Shown: positions 30,693-45,600 of the stretch, one piece after another | How positions within the stretch are numbered: the stretch's first letter is position 1 | How the letters are laid out: each line of letters begins with the position of its first letter | Assembly (NCBI RefSeq): GCF_040412425.1 | Contig: NC_089782.1 | Coordinates: 43,189,822 to 43,253,821 of the forward strand | Reading direction: 5' to 3' | DNA: 64,000 nucleotides | DNA from: Macrobrachium rosenbergii | Lineage: Eukaryota > Arthropoda > Malacostraca > Decapoda > Palaemonidae | Program-made: the position numbers and the translations under genes | Notes under the pieces: model-generated | Told to the model about the DNA's origin: nothing | The model's database searches: none | The model's input: only the letters and a program-made list of their open reading frames with translations

Positions 30693-33600
30693 TCTCTGCC
30701 TTGTTTCCAACATCATGGCTGGTTCCCACATTGCTGAATACCCTCCACGTAAAAGGAGATGGTCTGTATCCCTGAAGGAACAATTTACATTTTAAACTAT
30801 ATTTGTGGCATAAGAAAATTTGGTGGATTAGGCTAAGACAAAGATTACATTGTAAAAATGTCTTTATTACTCAAAAAAAGGCATCCATATGAAGTAAAGC
30901 ACCAAATGTGCCTTAAGTACAATACAGTAAAACTTACTATAGAACCTTCAGGGATCTAACACTGAACTTTCAAGTCCTTTGCCCAAATGCTATTCTAACA
31001 TAATAAAAGTAGGTTAATGATATATATTAGATATGATAAACAGTGGTCACTAAATTAAGACTAGTAAACATACAATACCAGAAAATTTAGTGGAACTTGA
31101 ACCTTTTTATTTCCATTATGGCACACGAAGTGGAAATGCGCTAAGCGTAATTATGAGTTTGTCTTAAAAAAAAAAAAAAAAAGTGCCATTTCAGCCACGC
31201 CTGGCTAGAATCACCTTTTAGAACGACTGCAATCCTCCTCCTATGTGTCCTACCTGAAGTCTCATCCACTAGTTTCTAGGTTTTCATAGGGAGTGAACCT
31301 TATTTACATTCATTTTAATTTTCTAGCTCCCACTTTTGGGTTATATGCAAACACACATTTGCATCTTAGTTCAATATCCACAAATGGAAAATTGCAGTTG
31401 CAAGAACTTTGTGAAATACATTATCGTATGTGCTATTCAAGTCATTACAGTACTTACTTGGGCAAGAGTTGGTCAAATTTCCAAGAGAGCTACATTTTTA
31501 GGGCACATTTATGTATCAGGAATATTACCAATTCTGGTAGCAATAAAACTTCAGACGCTTCATGAAATACCTCACTAAACTATTGCTTGAAAAACTTCTA
31601 AATGTCAGTATTAAAAAGTATAAATACATAACAGATTATAAATTATTCTAAAGTTGTTTTAAATGTAACAGTAATGTTATTTATCACATAACCTTAACAC
31701 TAAATTAACAACTACGTTCATGAGCTCACAAATGGTACAATTATCTTTTTGAAAAAAAGATATGCTCATAAGCTCTATGTCAGTTGTGAAGAATATCACT
31801 TCCTTTATTTGCTACATACATGTTATGTCTATAGTATAAAAGAAGTATTGCTGATTTATTAAATTTATATATTACAAAAAATTACATTTTGTTGACTTTT
31901 TGTACATTGCACTTAAACTGAGCCCCAGATTATTTTTGTGGACATATACGGGACTTAATCCAAGGAAAAGGCCAATTTTTGGCATGAACCATCCATCAAC
32001 TTCCAAGGGGAAAAATTTAGTACCAGATATGTGAATAATGGCCAATGATCTTCTCAGATAGCACCATATGAAAAATGTACCCTAAGAAATTGTACATTAC
32101 CAAACCAGTTTTGGAAAAACATTAACAGAGCACAAAACGCTAACAACTGCTAATCCCAGCTATTGTTGTCAAAAGGATTATAGCTTTCAGTTACTTAAAA
32201 ATGGACCAGTTTGATGAACAAAAGCAGCTGGAGTGAGCTGGTAAGCTGCTTCACCAAAGGAAGCATCAGTTACTTCATAGTGGCCTGCTATTCCTGTTCT
32301 ATGGACTATCTGTTGAGGTAACCAGTCCCCAGGGAAGATTCTGGTTCAGTTTATTTTCCCCAAAGAAGTTAATTAGTTCCAGGAAAATCCTCACGGATGC
32401 TATACGTTATCAAACAAATACCAGACCCCTGCTTGAAAAATAAAGGTATTTACACCCGATTCTTCACAGCTGTTAAGCTGTTTATTTTTTTCTATTTACA
32501 ACTATCAAGTAGTTTGCAATTCAAAGGAGTATTTTAACATTTTGGTTTCCCATATAAGATCCAGTTTTCAGCCATGCAGTATATATGCTCTTTCAAGAAC
32601 CTTAACATGTACCTGATGACAATTGTTGTGATAATTTTTATTAAATACCCCTGAACAGTATTTAATGATTTGCAACCTGCTGTACCACATATGCATATTA
32701 CCAGATGATGTTCAAAGATCCTTTTCTTTATGCAGAATCTGACAATGTGCTATTAGAAAGCACCTTTTGTAGCTGGAAATAATGTTTTATTGTTTAATAT
32801 TGCTTCTATTTTGATGAATCCATTCTGCTGTGATGTATTATCATTTCGATTAACTTTTCTATGCAAACTTAAAATATCCATGTTTAACAATGTGTATAAT
32901 TTTACAATGTTATATTGTCTGAATAATACTGGTACATGGAAGTCTGTCGTTATTCATGCAAATTTTCCATTTTATACGTAAAATCTTTAGGAATTTATTG
33001 CAAATTACTTATGCTCTAGTTTGGGGGTAAATGTTAATTCACTCATCTACCAATACAGCAATCAAGTCTGCTGACTAACCCTTCCCATGCTGAATGGCAC
33101 AAAACCATTTACCTGTGATTTTTTTTATACGTTACCATACAAATTTTAACAAAAAGTTACGATTGTTAAATGGAAAAAATAGAGAATCTTAGGCTAAATA
33201 TTAAGGCATATATAAAGCATAAAAAATCTCGTGAAGCAATCTACTGGTACTACCCTTAATCAACATATTCTTTTAATTCAATATTTAAAGTTTAAAATCC
33301 AAATGAATAATTCAATGTTACATGAATGTGAAAACACGATGTAATCATCTTCCCTGTCTGAGGACAAGATCTTTGAAAAATCTTTTTATACAAAAAATGT
33401 ATGCCAAATTTCTTTTTACAATGAGATTTCAACTAAATTTGCATCTGTTGGTGGATATTTAAGACTACATATTGCACAATTTACACTCTAGGAGTAGTAG
33501 TAGTATAGTGTTCCATATACCTTGGTTCAAGTGTATGTATGCACATGCAAAATTCACCAGTCATAATAATTCATAATGTATATATGTGATGCCTATTCCA

Positions 33601-36204
33601 TGTATTACATATAATGGGATATATAGATACTTACATACAGGAGGTCATTTCTACATTTGAGGGTTCCATGAGAATATGAATTGTAACAGTGATAAAATCT
33701 CAGGTTTCAGTACAGTATAAACATTTTTACATTCCCTTGATGAAAATTTGGACAGCCTTTTGATGTAGTAGAATTACAAACACTACATCTATGCATTTGT
33801 AATATACAAACATCTGAAAAATGTAAGATGTGAATATAGGAAGCAAACAAGCATTATCATGATGAACACTGACACAAACAACCTCTTATCTGTACATCTG
33901 CACAGCACATGCCAGACACAAAAGAAAATATTCATTCCTACTACAACTTCTCTGGTACCACCTATTTCCATGAAGTCATCGTTGATCTCTTCACTTTGAA
34001 GACAGCTACATAAAAAATGGTAATAAACTCGACAAGCAATTTACAATTGCCTCTGTTATATTCTTTAGTAAAACTACAACTTCAATCTGGTGGTTTGAAA
34101 ATTAAAACATTCTTGAAAAGTTGAAATTAGCAAAGATATTCAGTCTTACAAGAAGTATATTTTGTAATTGAAGTTTTGCACTCAAATATTGATGAGGTAG
34201 GGGAGACAGTTCATGAACTACTACAAAAAAACAAATGAGGTATGTTTTTCAAATAGAGCAAAAGCAAAGAATAAGATTTTTAGAATAATTTTGTTTTGTC
34301 TCAGTATGTTTCAAGCATTCTAAATTTTGATGATGAAAGGGAATTAAAAACAACCTATCTGTAATTTGGGAAAATAGTAAATGTTTGGCAATTATTACCA
34401 CACAGCTCCCAAAGGAAACTAAGGAGACCCATATTCCTCACTGGAAATGAAGAACTTTGGCAGATAATACCTGAGATTTAACAAATAGCCATATGTCCAG
34501 GTTCCTTATCTCAGACACTCAATCAGTTTACTTCGTTCCAACAACCACCATGTTGGCCAGTATCTAGAATGATTATTATACTTGAAGAGAGATTGAAAGC
34601 TGAACATGTGCTTCTGTATACTATATTTTTCATGTCCCAGGAGAATGCTTCACATATCAAATACCAAAATAGGTGTCTACTATGAAGCTTGGTAATCACA
34701 GAGGGGAGTTAAGGAGAAGACTGTAATGACAGGGTTCCATCCTCACTGACTAAAGGTTCAAATACATTGGTTGTAAGAAAGATGTCTCCCAATCATAGTC
34801 AGGAATGTAAATTTCCATATAGGAATCTGGGTCTGGTTGTTTCTTTGGAATGCTACATAATGTGCTATGCTATTAATATTTTCACTGCTAACTTTCATAA
34901 AATATAGAAAAGATACTTTTTCTGCTGTATAATATGTAACAAAATTCCTACATTCTGAGAACTAATGCCTAAACTCTTTTGTCAACATGGAACTTCTCAG
35001 ACTGGAACAAGAAACTTGTATAAACTCCCATTTTTTTATGCTTTTGATATACTGTACAACAACAAAAATTAAAATGACCTGCCTTGATCACAATTTAATA
35101 TCTATGTATTTGAATGATGCAATCATCAGTTCTGCTGACTTGAAAATCACATTACTGTACTGTAGCTACAGTGCAAATGGTTATAAAGATGACAAGCAGT
35201 ATTGTGAAGAGAGCATATTCATTTGCAAAATTTACACTACAGGTACTTGATTTTTATAAGTCAAGCACTGCACAAGATACTTCTATGAAGTTGGATGCTA
35301 TCTTTTTACTACCTTCAAGAGTATGGATTAAGGACTTTTGCGCAGGTGCTCACTAAAAATGCCTCAAAATGAAAGTTACACAGTAACTTAGCCATCTCCA
35401 TCACTACGTCGTGCAACAAAAGTATTAAATTGAACAATTTTGCATTTCATAAACCACAATCTGTCATTTTCTAATAAAGTTGGATTTCACAATGGAAGGC
35501 CTCTTAGGGCAGTGAAGTTGATGCTAGCTACCATTATGAGTAAAAATAGTCTGCCACTATGGCGTTGGTATAAAGAAAGAATTACCATAGCATAAAATAT
35601 GAATGCTACTACAGTTTGTTCCTAAAAACTATCATTGTTAACTACTGTGTAACAAAGTAATCAGTTCCTTGTCATCCCTTCCAAGTGGATAGCTTCAAGT
35701 TGAAACTTTACCACCCAAATAGAAACTTTTTAATTGCAAAAATGTAATGTTAAAGAACAAAGTAATGCAACAGTAAGATCATTAAAACTCTGGTTCCTCT
35801 AAAAGAACAGCAACTGATCTGTCATGAAACAAATTTCTGGGGCCATTCCCTCTTGTCTTTCCTCTTACATGAAGGATCAGGATTTTCCTCCTTATACAAC
35901 ACTGTAATTCAATCACTTGCTGCACTTTTAAAGTGTATACTGTCCACCTCTGATGTATAATGCATTAATTTTCCAAATTAACTTTTAAAGTGTTTTTTAG
36001 TCTCTGTAACTCCCTGTCCTGTTGCTAGGTTTATCGTAAGTAACAAAGTTTTTGTGAAATATTTCATAGGTTACAAAATGGAATCCTTAAAATTACTGAA
36101 AGGCAATATTTTGCACTTGACAGTTACTTCTGTCTTAAATCATCAGTAAGTCACACACATTTATGGTAGCTATCCACAATAAAACTTCAAATATACAGTA
36201 CAAA
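30693..36204. other. Convergent intergenic region and/or transporter 3'UTR
   Basis: AT-rich sequence without a gene that I can support. All open frames are short and lack family features. Part of it may be a long 3'UTR of the minus-strand transporter. I could not pick a polyadenylation signal with confidence. Confidence 0.45.
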
Positions 36205-36316
36205 CCTGTGGTCCCAGCTACTCAGGTAACATCCAAGTAGTTGCTGGAGTCCAATTAAAGACAATCCTTCGCTATTTGATATGGCTTTAGAGTTGGCCAC
36301 ACTGCGCTGAGTTATC
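36205..36316 (+). pseudogene. 7SL (SRP) RNA-like fragment
   Basis: The stretch starts with CCTGTGG and GTCCCAGCTACTCAGG, nearly identical to the conserved 5' Alu-domain sequence of metazoan 7SL RNA. It continues with GCTGGAGTCC, CGCTAT and GGCCACACTGCGCT in the same order as the matching 7SL segments. The SRP S domain is absent, and an A-rich stretch (AAATTAAGAAAAAATAA) follows, so this looks like a truncated retroposed copy. It is on the opposite strand to the transporter, about 190 bases beyond its stop codon. The match is from memory and needs a structure-aware search. Confidence 0.4.
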
Positions 36317-36501
36317 AAATTAAGAAAAAATAACGCATTTGTGCATTTCTGAAGACTTACTACAACCATTCCATGGTAAAGTAAGTTAAATGTAACAGGT
36401 GAAGCTGCCTTTTCCTACTGCATGCTTATATACTGGGAGTGCTAGGTTTTGCACAATATCATCTCTTGCTGGCTGTTCACAAATTCTTTGGGATAAGTTA
36501 A

Positions 36502-36665
36502 CTAGATTCTATTTTGATCTTTCTCCTCTATTTTCTTTTCATTTCTTTTGTCCTCCCAATTCTTCAGATAGCGCAGTGGAATGCACATGAAGCCCGAAAA
36601 GGCAAATATGCCACCGAAGACATAGAAGGTCAAGTCATAGGACTTCGTTGCATCAACGAAGGCAC
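36502..36665 (-). CDS. MCT-like coding exon 14 (terminal)
   Basis: The acceptor TGCTTTTAATTCCAG gives GAFVDATKSYDLTFYVFGGI and helix 12. A charged tail (EDKRNEKKIEEKDQNRI) ends at TAG (36504-36502). Start to stop gives 695 codons including the stop. Confidence 0.95.
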
Positions 36666-39600
36666 CTGGAATTAAAAGCATGTTAACTTAATACAAGGAA
36701 TCTTACATGATCATCATTGACAAATATAGTATATAAACCTGAAGCTTATTGTGAACGGTAATTTATATTTCTGCTTAACATTAAAAAAAGGCAATACTGT
36801 TATTAACCAAAAGAAAAACTTTTCACACAACCCATTATCATATATGTTGACATGCCCAACATGTGTCTGAATATTCCCAGGATCACCAGTCTTCTATCTG
36901 TCAGACAGAGAAGACAATCTACTGTGCAGACTCATTCTTGGAGCTACAGGTATGTCATACCTCACCCCAATGTTTTATGCAACCTGTGAATGAGGCAGTG
37001 GATCTTGACAAATACAATTCTAACCATTTATGAGTTACACACATACAAGGTGGTGAAAGTAGACTGACATTGCTAGGTACTTGCACGGACAATAGAGGAC
37101 AGATTGAGATCTATATAAAAGCTGTAGAATTGGAAAGAGCTCTGACTTCATGGACTTACACTCTCACTTGTTTGGCTTCCCCATTTGTCACTTTACTCTT
37201 TTTAGCCAACACACAGCAATCTTGGATGCCTGTCTTTCCCTTTGGCCTCTGGAGAGTGTCCAGGGGTAACATCCATATAGTATCTGGTTCTCTTTAAATA
37301 GAACCTAGTGGCTCCTCACTCTGCAAAGTAAAAGATCCTATGCACTGTTGGAGAACAAAGATAAAGAAGGGGTGGAAAATGATGCCATGATGTGGTCCTG
37401 GTTACTAGACACTGGTCCTTCATATGAAGTCTGAAGTGAATAATCACCACCTAACAGTAGACTGTTCCACTGGAAGAGAAGTAATCAGGCTTACAGGTGA
37501 AGGAGTGGGCTTCAGTAAGCATACACTCAAGTCAACAGGTAAACAGGTAGCCAAACATATACCCTGGCTAGAGAGCAGGAAAATGGGTACTCCTGCTGGA
37601 GGTAAGAGATAGATATGCCACTTGGATGAAGTAAATGGATACTCCAAACAATGGGAAATGTAAAGGAGGGATGGTTATGATGAGAGTCAGTGAACTGGTA
37701 TCCCAGGCCCCTGATGGGTGCAGCTGTGAGCAGGATGTTGCATAAGCAAAGTCAATCACTTATGTAGAGTTGGCAAGTACTGCACTGGACAGAATGATGG
37801 GCTGCCAGTGTAGAATGGTTAACTGGAAAAGGTGAGTTTGCAGGTAGTGAAGATGTCAAGAAAGGGGATTATACAGCAACCTCACTCAACGGCTTAATTC
37901 GTTTTTGCCTCTATCGAAGTTGCAGATACTAGAACCTGTTTTGAAGTGGAAGATGATGCTTTGCAGCAGTATTCTTAGAACATTTAGAACAGTATGTCAT
38001 ACCTTTAGCCTAATCACTATTGACTTAAAAGTCTCACATAGTGAGAGAAGGAGAACACCCCAGCACACAACAGGAGCTACAAAGGAGCTAATGGTTTCTG
38101 CTGAGTGAAGACATGAAGGCATAATGTGCCCTACCTGGAATACCTTGGCAATTATGCTAAAGTATAGGGAATGTTATATAAAAAAGGAGCAATAACACTA
38201 AGCAAAATGTTACAAATCACTCCATACAAAGCAAAAAGAACACATAACACTAAGCTGTGAGAGAAAATATGTGATTCTAAAAACATTACAGAATACTGTA
38301 TATCACTAGATACTTAGAGAAAAAATAACTGTCATACAAATTATAGGCAGAAACAAACATGACTGGTATAATAGGTGAGTTCCATCCACTTTCTTTTGTC
38401 TTGAGTTCTTTCTGCCTAAAGTCCTATCAGGTATGGGTCTTCAACACTAAAAAACAACAAAACCTACCATGTCTCCTTTTCCATGATTTTAAGTGGATTC
38501 TGAGCATCATAAAGGACTCCTTCTCTTTACTTAAATGCCCTTGTCATCCACTTTCCTTCCCACCTACTGCTTTCCTGACTAACTGACCCAAGAATATGAA
38601 TACAAAATTTAAATCTCAAAATAAGTTATAAGATTTTATATAAATATTTGTGCTCTGTAAATATGAATGAATGAATCAAATCACATGACCAAGAAGTCTC
38701 ACTGAAAATTTACAAAGCACTTCAATCTGACCAATTTCTTTATGGCATAAGCCTTAAAAATCTCCACAAGACCAAACATTAGGTACTCTATGAAAGTGAA
38801 ATGATGTAAAGACAGATAACAACTAACATTATCACTGACAGGACAATGTTAGGCACATTATGGCAGGCACATAAATTACGTATTTTCCCCAATGCATTTT
38901 ACTGGTTCTCTGCATATGTTCACTTCTTGCACATAGTGCAAAAATGAGCTAACCAACAAGTTAGCAATTATGAAAACAACAGTTTGTATTTATGTATAAA
39001 TCCATATTGTCACAACCAACGCTTATAAAGTGCATTCAACAACAATTACTTAAGGAGAGTAATACTCTTAAATTTCCATAAACTGTCCTTTCACTCTCTT
39101 GTCCAAGTTTTGCTATATTGCTGGATTACATAACAGAAAAATTACTGTATAGAGGAATATTTTATTACCTGCCGTAGGACTGCCAAACAAAGCAGCAATT
39201 CCCTGGAAGAGCAGCAGAAGCCCAAAAGCATTTGTAAGTTTCTCCAGGCCTAGTAGTTCTACTAACAGTATGGAACGAAGTGATGCAAAAGCCGCTGCAA
39301 AGGAAAACACATTACAGTACATTTAGTATTTGTTAGTGTTTGGTACTGTACTAATGAACTTTCCTTTTACACAAATTACGGATATTATCCCCATTTAAAA
39401 TCTGCAAATAAATTGGAAATCCCTCTTCTATTTTCTTGTCAAGAACTTGAAACCTCTCCAAGAGTAACTGTGAAACCTAAATAATTCAGTATACCTTCAC
39501 TTACCTACAGCAAAACCAAAAATCACAGCATAGCATAGCAGTAAAGACTCATCCGAGAAGAAGGGAAGGATCACAGTTGCTCCTCCGCCAAGCATAAGTG

Positions 39601-42600
39601 ACAAATTGTTTACAAACAGGGCATCAACCTGAAAAATAGTAAAAGAAACAATGAAATGCCACAATTTACAAAAGCTATAGTTAATAAAATATACTAAAGT
39701 TACACCTCAACTTAACAGACCTCAGCTTAACAGGCTTCTGTACTTGTCAGCTGGTTATTATTTTTTTTTTTCTACCACTTAGATGTGACACATTTTTTTT
39801 TTATTAAATCTCTTAAATTGGATGTCAAGTGTAAAGTACAGGTTAGCTTTGGTTAGAAACTATGAGAATAGCCATTAGATGTAAGATATATAGTAAATAA
39901 ACAAGTGCTATAATATAGGGTCTTTGTTATTCAATGAACTTTTGTTACTTATCAGAAAGCCAGACCCCCAGTGTGTGTTGAGGTGCTACTGTAAAGTAAG
40001 CCAGATCCCCCAATGGGTGTGTTAAGCTGAGGTGCTACTGCAGTATATCATAAGTAAGCACAAGTGGTCCTTACAACAAAATAGATTTACTTTAAAAAGT
40101 AGTCCACTGTTACACAACTTTAAAGTACTAACACCACTGAAACAATGTGATTAAGTGAAAATTCTCAACAACACATGAAAGAAAGTACTCATTTAACCGC
40201 ATTTTATTCACAGTATTTTAATATTTTTTCAAGTTAAATCACCATATTTTAATATTTTTTCAAGTTACAAGTTTAAATTAAAATTTTGAATTAAAAATTT
40301 TCTTTCCCTTAAAAGTTATTTAATGAGATGTAATACTCCGTATAACTATCAGAGCAATGAAAGTTTTTGAATGGGCAGTTAGCTCTACTACTTTACCAGG
40401 CTGGCATATCTAAAACTTACTGACTGTCACTTAGTGGCAATTAATTAGTAATTCAGTGCATACCTGCAAATGAGGGTACATGCACAATAAATATTTATTT
40501 TGAAAGAATACAGTGATTCACAATACCTTTGGATGGTCAGAGACCCAGCCACAAATTATCCTTCCAACTGTGTTGGTGATGCCAATTGTGGCAACTAATG
40601 TTGCCTGTGATCCCTCATCTGATCCTTGTTTTGAAGCATATCCTGGAATTTGAAAAAACAAAAAACTGTAAATGTCCACTGCTGTAATAATGTAGCCAAA
40701 GGGCAGAAAAAACCAACATCTAAAAATACCACATAAGACCTGGACATTAAAATAAAATCTACACGCATGAAACTTTCATCTAAAATACTATCAGTAGAGA
40801 AATGAGCTAATTCCTGGATAAAATTTACTTTCCACGAAAGCTGAGTCGAATGACTAGATTGCAAAGGCAGAAATTGATGCTACTGAAAACATCAAGTTTA
40901 TAATGTTTGGCAAAAGCAGAACTTGGTGCTGTTGGTAATATAGCTAATTTACAATATAACTACAGTATATTTATATTTTCATTAAGTGAAACGAAACAAT
41001 ATCATTGACACTCCTGGTAAGAACTTTGCATTTTAGAATGATATCAGTAACAGATATCAAGAAAGCTGACTGAAGGAGTTACAATTGCATTAAAATAAGG
41101 AATACTGAAACAGTTTTCTATCATTAAATAAAAAGTGAGTGTGAACATTCTTAGTTTTGCCAAATGGCTACAGTTGTGCCCATATAGAAAATTTTTGAGT
41201 AACGATTCAGACTACAAGCCGGGTTAAGAAAAAAAGTTTTATGTGCAAAAACCTTGCAACTGTATCATCTTTCTTCAAGAAACAAAAAAAGTTTTATGTG
41301 CAAAAACCTTGCAACTGTATCATCTTTCTTCAACAAACAAAAAATTATTTGAAAAGCTTGATCCTGTAGCTGTGTATCTAATAGTACATTCATTTATCTT
41401 TGTCTGGTCGAAAATGTCCAAATTTACAGAAAAATTAAAATTTATAGTATACAGTACTGTAATTCATGTACTAACCTGGCAGGAACATGAAAGGTACAAA
41501 CAGAGCCATCAGCGACAAGAAACCAGCAATACTCAGGATTACAAATGTAGGTGAAGCAAGAAGTGAGAAGTCAAATATTCGGTTGATGACATTTGTAACA
41601 GCAGTAGGACAGCACCTACAGCGGCCACCAGAGATCTCCTCTTCAGCTATGTCCTCCATAGGAGGAAGTTGTGTAACAGACATATGATATTTTTCTACAG
41701 TTTCCTGCAAATAAAAGTGACATGAGATCTTCAATAAATCCTAAACACACAAAAATCTTATTATTTTTGTTACTACATTCCTTTCAACATAAAAAACTTA
41801 AGGTGTTTTTAGCCCACCTTGTGAATTATTTGAAGTTCTTCAAATGAAAACCATTTTATCCAAGTGGGCAAGGCTTGAGACTTTCAGTCAAACAAATCCA
41901 AAATTGTAGGCTAAATTTTAAAAGGTCTGTTTGCTACCATAAACTGCCACTGAGCAGTTACCTACACAGTACTGTACTACATATTAAAAGCAGAAAAGGA
42001 TCACTACATTATGTATCAATATTTGACTTGTAAATATGTAATTACTCCAAAGTATTACATGGGTAAATTATTCATCCTACCGAGCTCTGATATTGTGGGA
42101 GCCTCATCAAAGAACCAGAGTAGAAAATGTCATCTCTGTAGAATGGTCTTGCCATTTCTGTGCGAATTGCTGAGCGAGAAGGTCGGCGGTGTTCTGGAAA
42201 ATGTATCTTCAATTAATGTTTAATTTAAAGATCAGCCTAAATCCTCATTTATGCTCACAACAAAAATGACTTACATAATGATGTTTGATCATGCTGGCTG
42301 TCAGGTGGATTTTTAAGTGACAATCCTGTAACAAGTTTGCTCAAAAAATGAAAGTAATTAAAATTCTTTTAAGTAACAAGAACTATTACCAAAGAGAATT
42401 TGGTGGAATAATTCCAAAACAAGGAGGTCCTCTGCTTGAAAAATCTAGTGTGAAATTATTGTGGTATCCATTGCATGTCACCTGTTGGTACCTGCTTTAT
42501 GAATTTGGATTCAAAGTCCTAAAAGACGGTACCAACAGACTGACTAAATGTGAAGAAATCTTCCCACAAAGATCTCCCCAAACCGAGGAATTCTAAAAGC

Positions 42601-45600
42601 CTACATTATTTACTCATATTTTAATTATTTTATTACCATTTCAATGTTTCTGTTCAGTAAAAACAAGTATATTTAAAAAATTTACCTCTTGGTAAAGTAT
42701 GTGAATTCCAGTACTGTACTTACCACTTGAGAAGCTGCTGTTTTGCAGGGCAAGAGCAGGAGCACTTTTATTCCTTGGATAGTTAGGTTTCACAACAAAA
42801 GCTTCACTTCCACTCGCTTGGTTCGTTGTCCCTTGGATATTTTTCATTTCTGTTTCATTTTTGTTGTTGTCCAGCATCTTAGCACTTGAGCCATCCACCT
42901 CACCACTGACAGTTGTCAAGCATTTTTCTTCTTCTGGTTCTGTCAAGAGAGATTTTATGGTTAAACTGATACTAGGTAATTCAATTATGTATAAGTCAAG
43001 TCCCTGAAGCAAATCATAAATGCATTACACTTGGACATTCTTATACAAGTTCAGTAGTAATACAGCGCTATCATATTCTGACAGTATCTAGCAGCAGTCA
43101 GTCAAACTACTGCATGTCAATAAATATCTTCTATGATGAATAGCAGCAAATGAACACTACTTTGTGCTCTGTAAAATACTGTGCTGCTAGGGATATATCA
43201 ATACACAGTATACCATTCATGATTAGTGGTTAAAATCATTTAAAGGAAGTGCTAGCGTACTACACCTTGGATTATTCTGAGGACTGCCAGAAAGGTGGTC
43301 AAGGTAATTTTTAATTCTAGCATAAGTTCCTTCCATGATCACATCAAAGGAAGTGAAACTTTAGAGATGCTTTATATTCCACTGCTTTTATCATAAGTTC
43401 ATCAAATGCAATTTAATGAGGTTTCTAGGAAAGCCCATGGTTATGATATACAACAAACCACTTAAGCAATATCATCTCTAAGCAGTTTTTAATCCTATCA
43501 GTCAATGTTTTTAATTTTTCTATGTTAAGAGGTGAAAGGAATAGCAATTACATAAACAAAAACCCCTGTAACAAACAAATCAATAATAAATAAAAGTAGC
43601 GTGTTAAGATAAATGCCTTTAGCGCCGTGACCTTGCAAATTCAGCTACATATGAAGTGCTGTAAGTAACGCCATCCAAGTGCCAAAAGCATAATATCACC
43701 TGTGAAAAATGCAGTACTTACTTCTTTTTGGGATCACTGGATTAATGAAAAGGACAGAAAAACTACAATATGAGTAACAGTGAATTCAGTATCAACTTAA
43801 TAAGAAATGTTCTGGATCTTTACAAAGTACTACAAATAATGCAATTATGCCGAGATATTTATTTACATGACACTTTGAACATTCCGCTAGTGTAATAATT
43901 AATTTTTCTATTTTCCCTACTCAATGATTAGCTTATATACAGTACTACTGTATAAAGCTAATCACTGGTAGAAACAGCAGAAGGAAAACACTATCATCCT
44001 TGTCAGACATAAAACCTTTATTTCGGAGGAAGGGCCTCATTACATTGAAACTTTCAGGTCATGTCCACTTGTGTTTTTGCCATAAAATATCAAAACTTTT
44101 GTGATAACTGGAAACTAAATTAAGGTAGCTTTAGTCATTTATATGCAACAGAACTAGAATAAAATACAATTTCAGAGCAGAAGCTTCCTATGAATTTCTG
44201 ATTTTATCTAAGCTTTCAAAAGTTCAGAAAAAAAGCACTGTTCATAAAAACGGAATATTTTTAAAAATATTTTGAAATACATGTTAATGGAAATAATGTG
44301 TACACTTATATTTAGAAGTTTCGTGTACCTCTGCTTGCAGATAGCTACAGTTCAACAGAGAGTTGGGGTACAATGTTGAAGCACCCAAGTTAGATGGCTA
44401 ACTGTAATGCATTCCACTAATTCCATGAAAAGCATCATGAAGTGTTACAAGGCCATTTGCAAAAAAAAAAAAAAACCCAGTGGAAGACATTTACTACCCA
44501 AGTTCAGCTAATAAAATCTACCCTAAAGTTTAGCACGAGATGTCAAGAATGTGCGGAAATGATGGTAGTATACTGATGTCTTGAATTTCTGAACTCAAAT
44601 AACAGGCCCAGTGAAACTGTATCATTCACTGAATGAAAAAAAGTAAAATGATTTTACAGGGGACCACAAATTTTCAGAAGTGAAAAATATGTCATTTTTT
44701 ATTATCTAACTGGACTACTATAAATTAGTTCATGGGAGCCAACGAGTCACACTTCTACTCCTCAAGGGCTTGCACGAAGAATTTTTTCCTAAATGAGAGT
44801 GAGAGGAAAAATTGAAGGCGAGAACTGCAACAAGCCAAGTTAAAGTTGGCCTGCTAAGGGGCAGGGAATAAAGGGAAAGGATGACAAATAAAAGCAAAAA
44901 TTCATGCATCTGGGGCTGCCGGGTTGCCGCAAAGAACCATTATGACTATCTACAGAACATGTCATTCATAGTAATGGCACAATATGTACAATTAAACTTA
45001 TCTAATTGTTCTTAAAGGTCCAAAGTATGAAAAACCAATGGTTGAAGCAACTGTGAAAACAATAGTAGTTTCAATCTGAGAAAAACTGAATGGACCACAG
45101 TAACAGAATGCAATGGAGTCTGACAAAGCAATTACCAAAACATAAAGCAACTGATGTTTATAGGTTTTCCAAACTCATAATAAGGGAATATTAATGTCAT
45201 TTGCTTGGTTAATAGCCACATGGAAAAGAATGACTTTTTGAACTAGACAACATCATTTACACGACCCGTATTGGCCCCTTTACTTCCTTTGTAAAAGGCA
45301 ACTGGGTACCAAAAATACATTTTCATTATTTATATACATGTATGCAAAACATATTCTGTATCCATTTCTTGTGTCATACACCACAATACATCACACATTT
45401 GCTGGCAGGTTTGCCTTTTGCAAGAATTTTCCTTGACTGGTCTGTGCTAAGCTAGTTCATATGGAATAATTTTAAACATGAACAGTTGCATTTCATTTTA
45501 TTATACTCAAAATGGCTAAACAAAAGGCCAGAATGATGAGCTAAAGTTAGCCAAAAAAAAAAAAATTTTTTTCTTACTATGATGTAAGTAAAAATGTACA

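Noticed and set aside
36205..36230. Human Alu contamination suggested by GGTCCCAGCTACTCAGG
   Set aside because: The sequence diverges from Alu immediately afterwards, while still following the order of 7SL segments. No Alu right arm or human flank is present.
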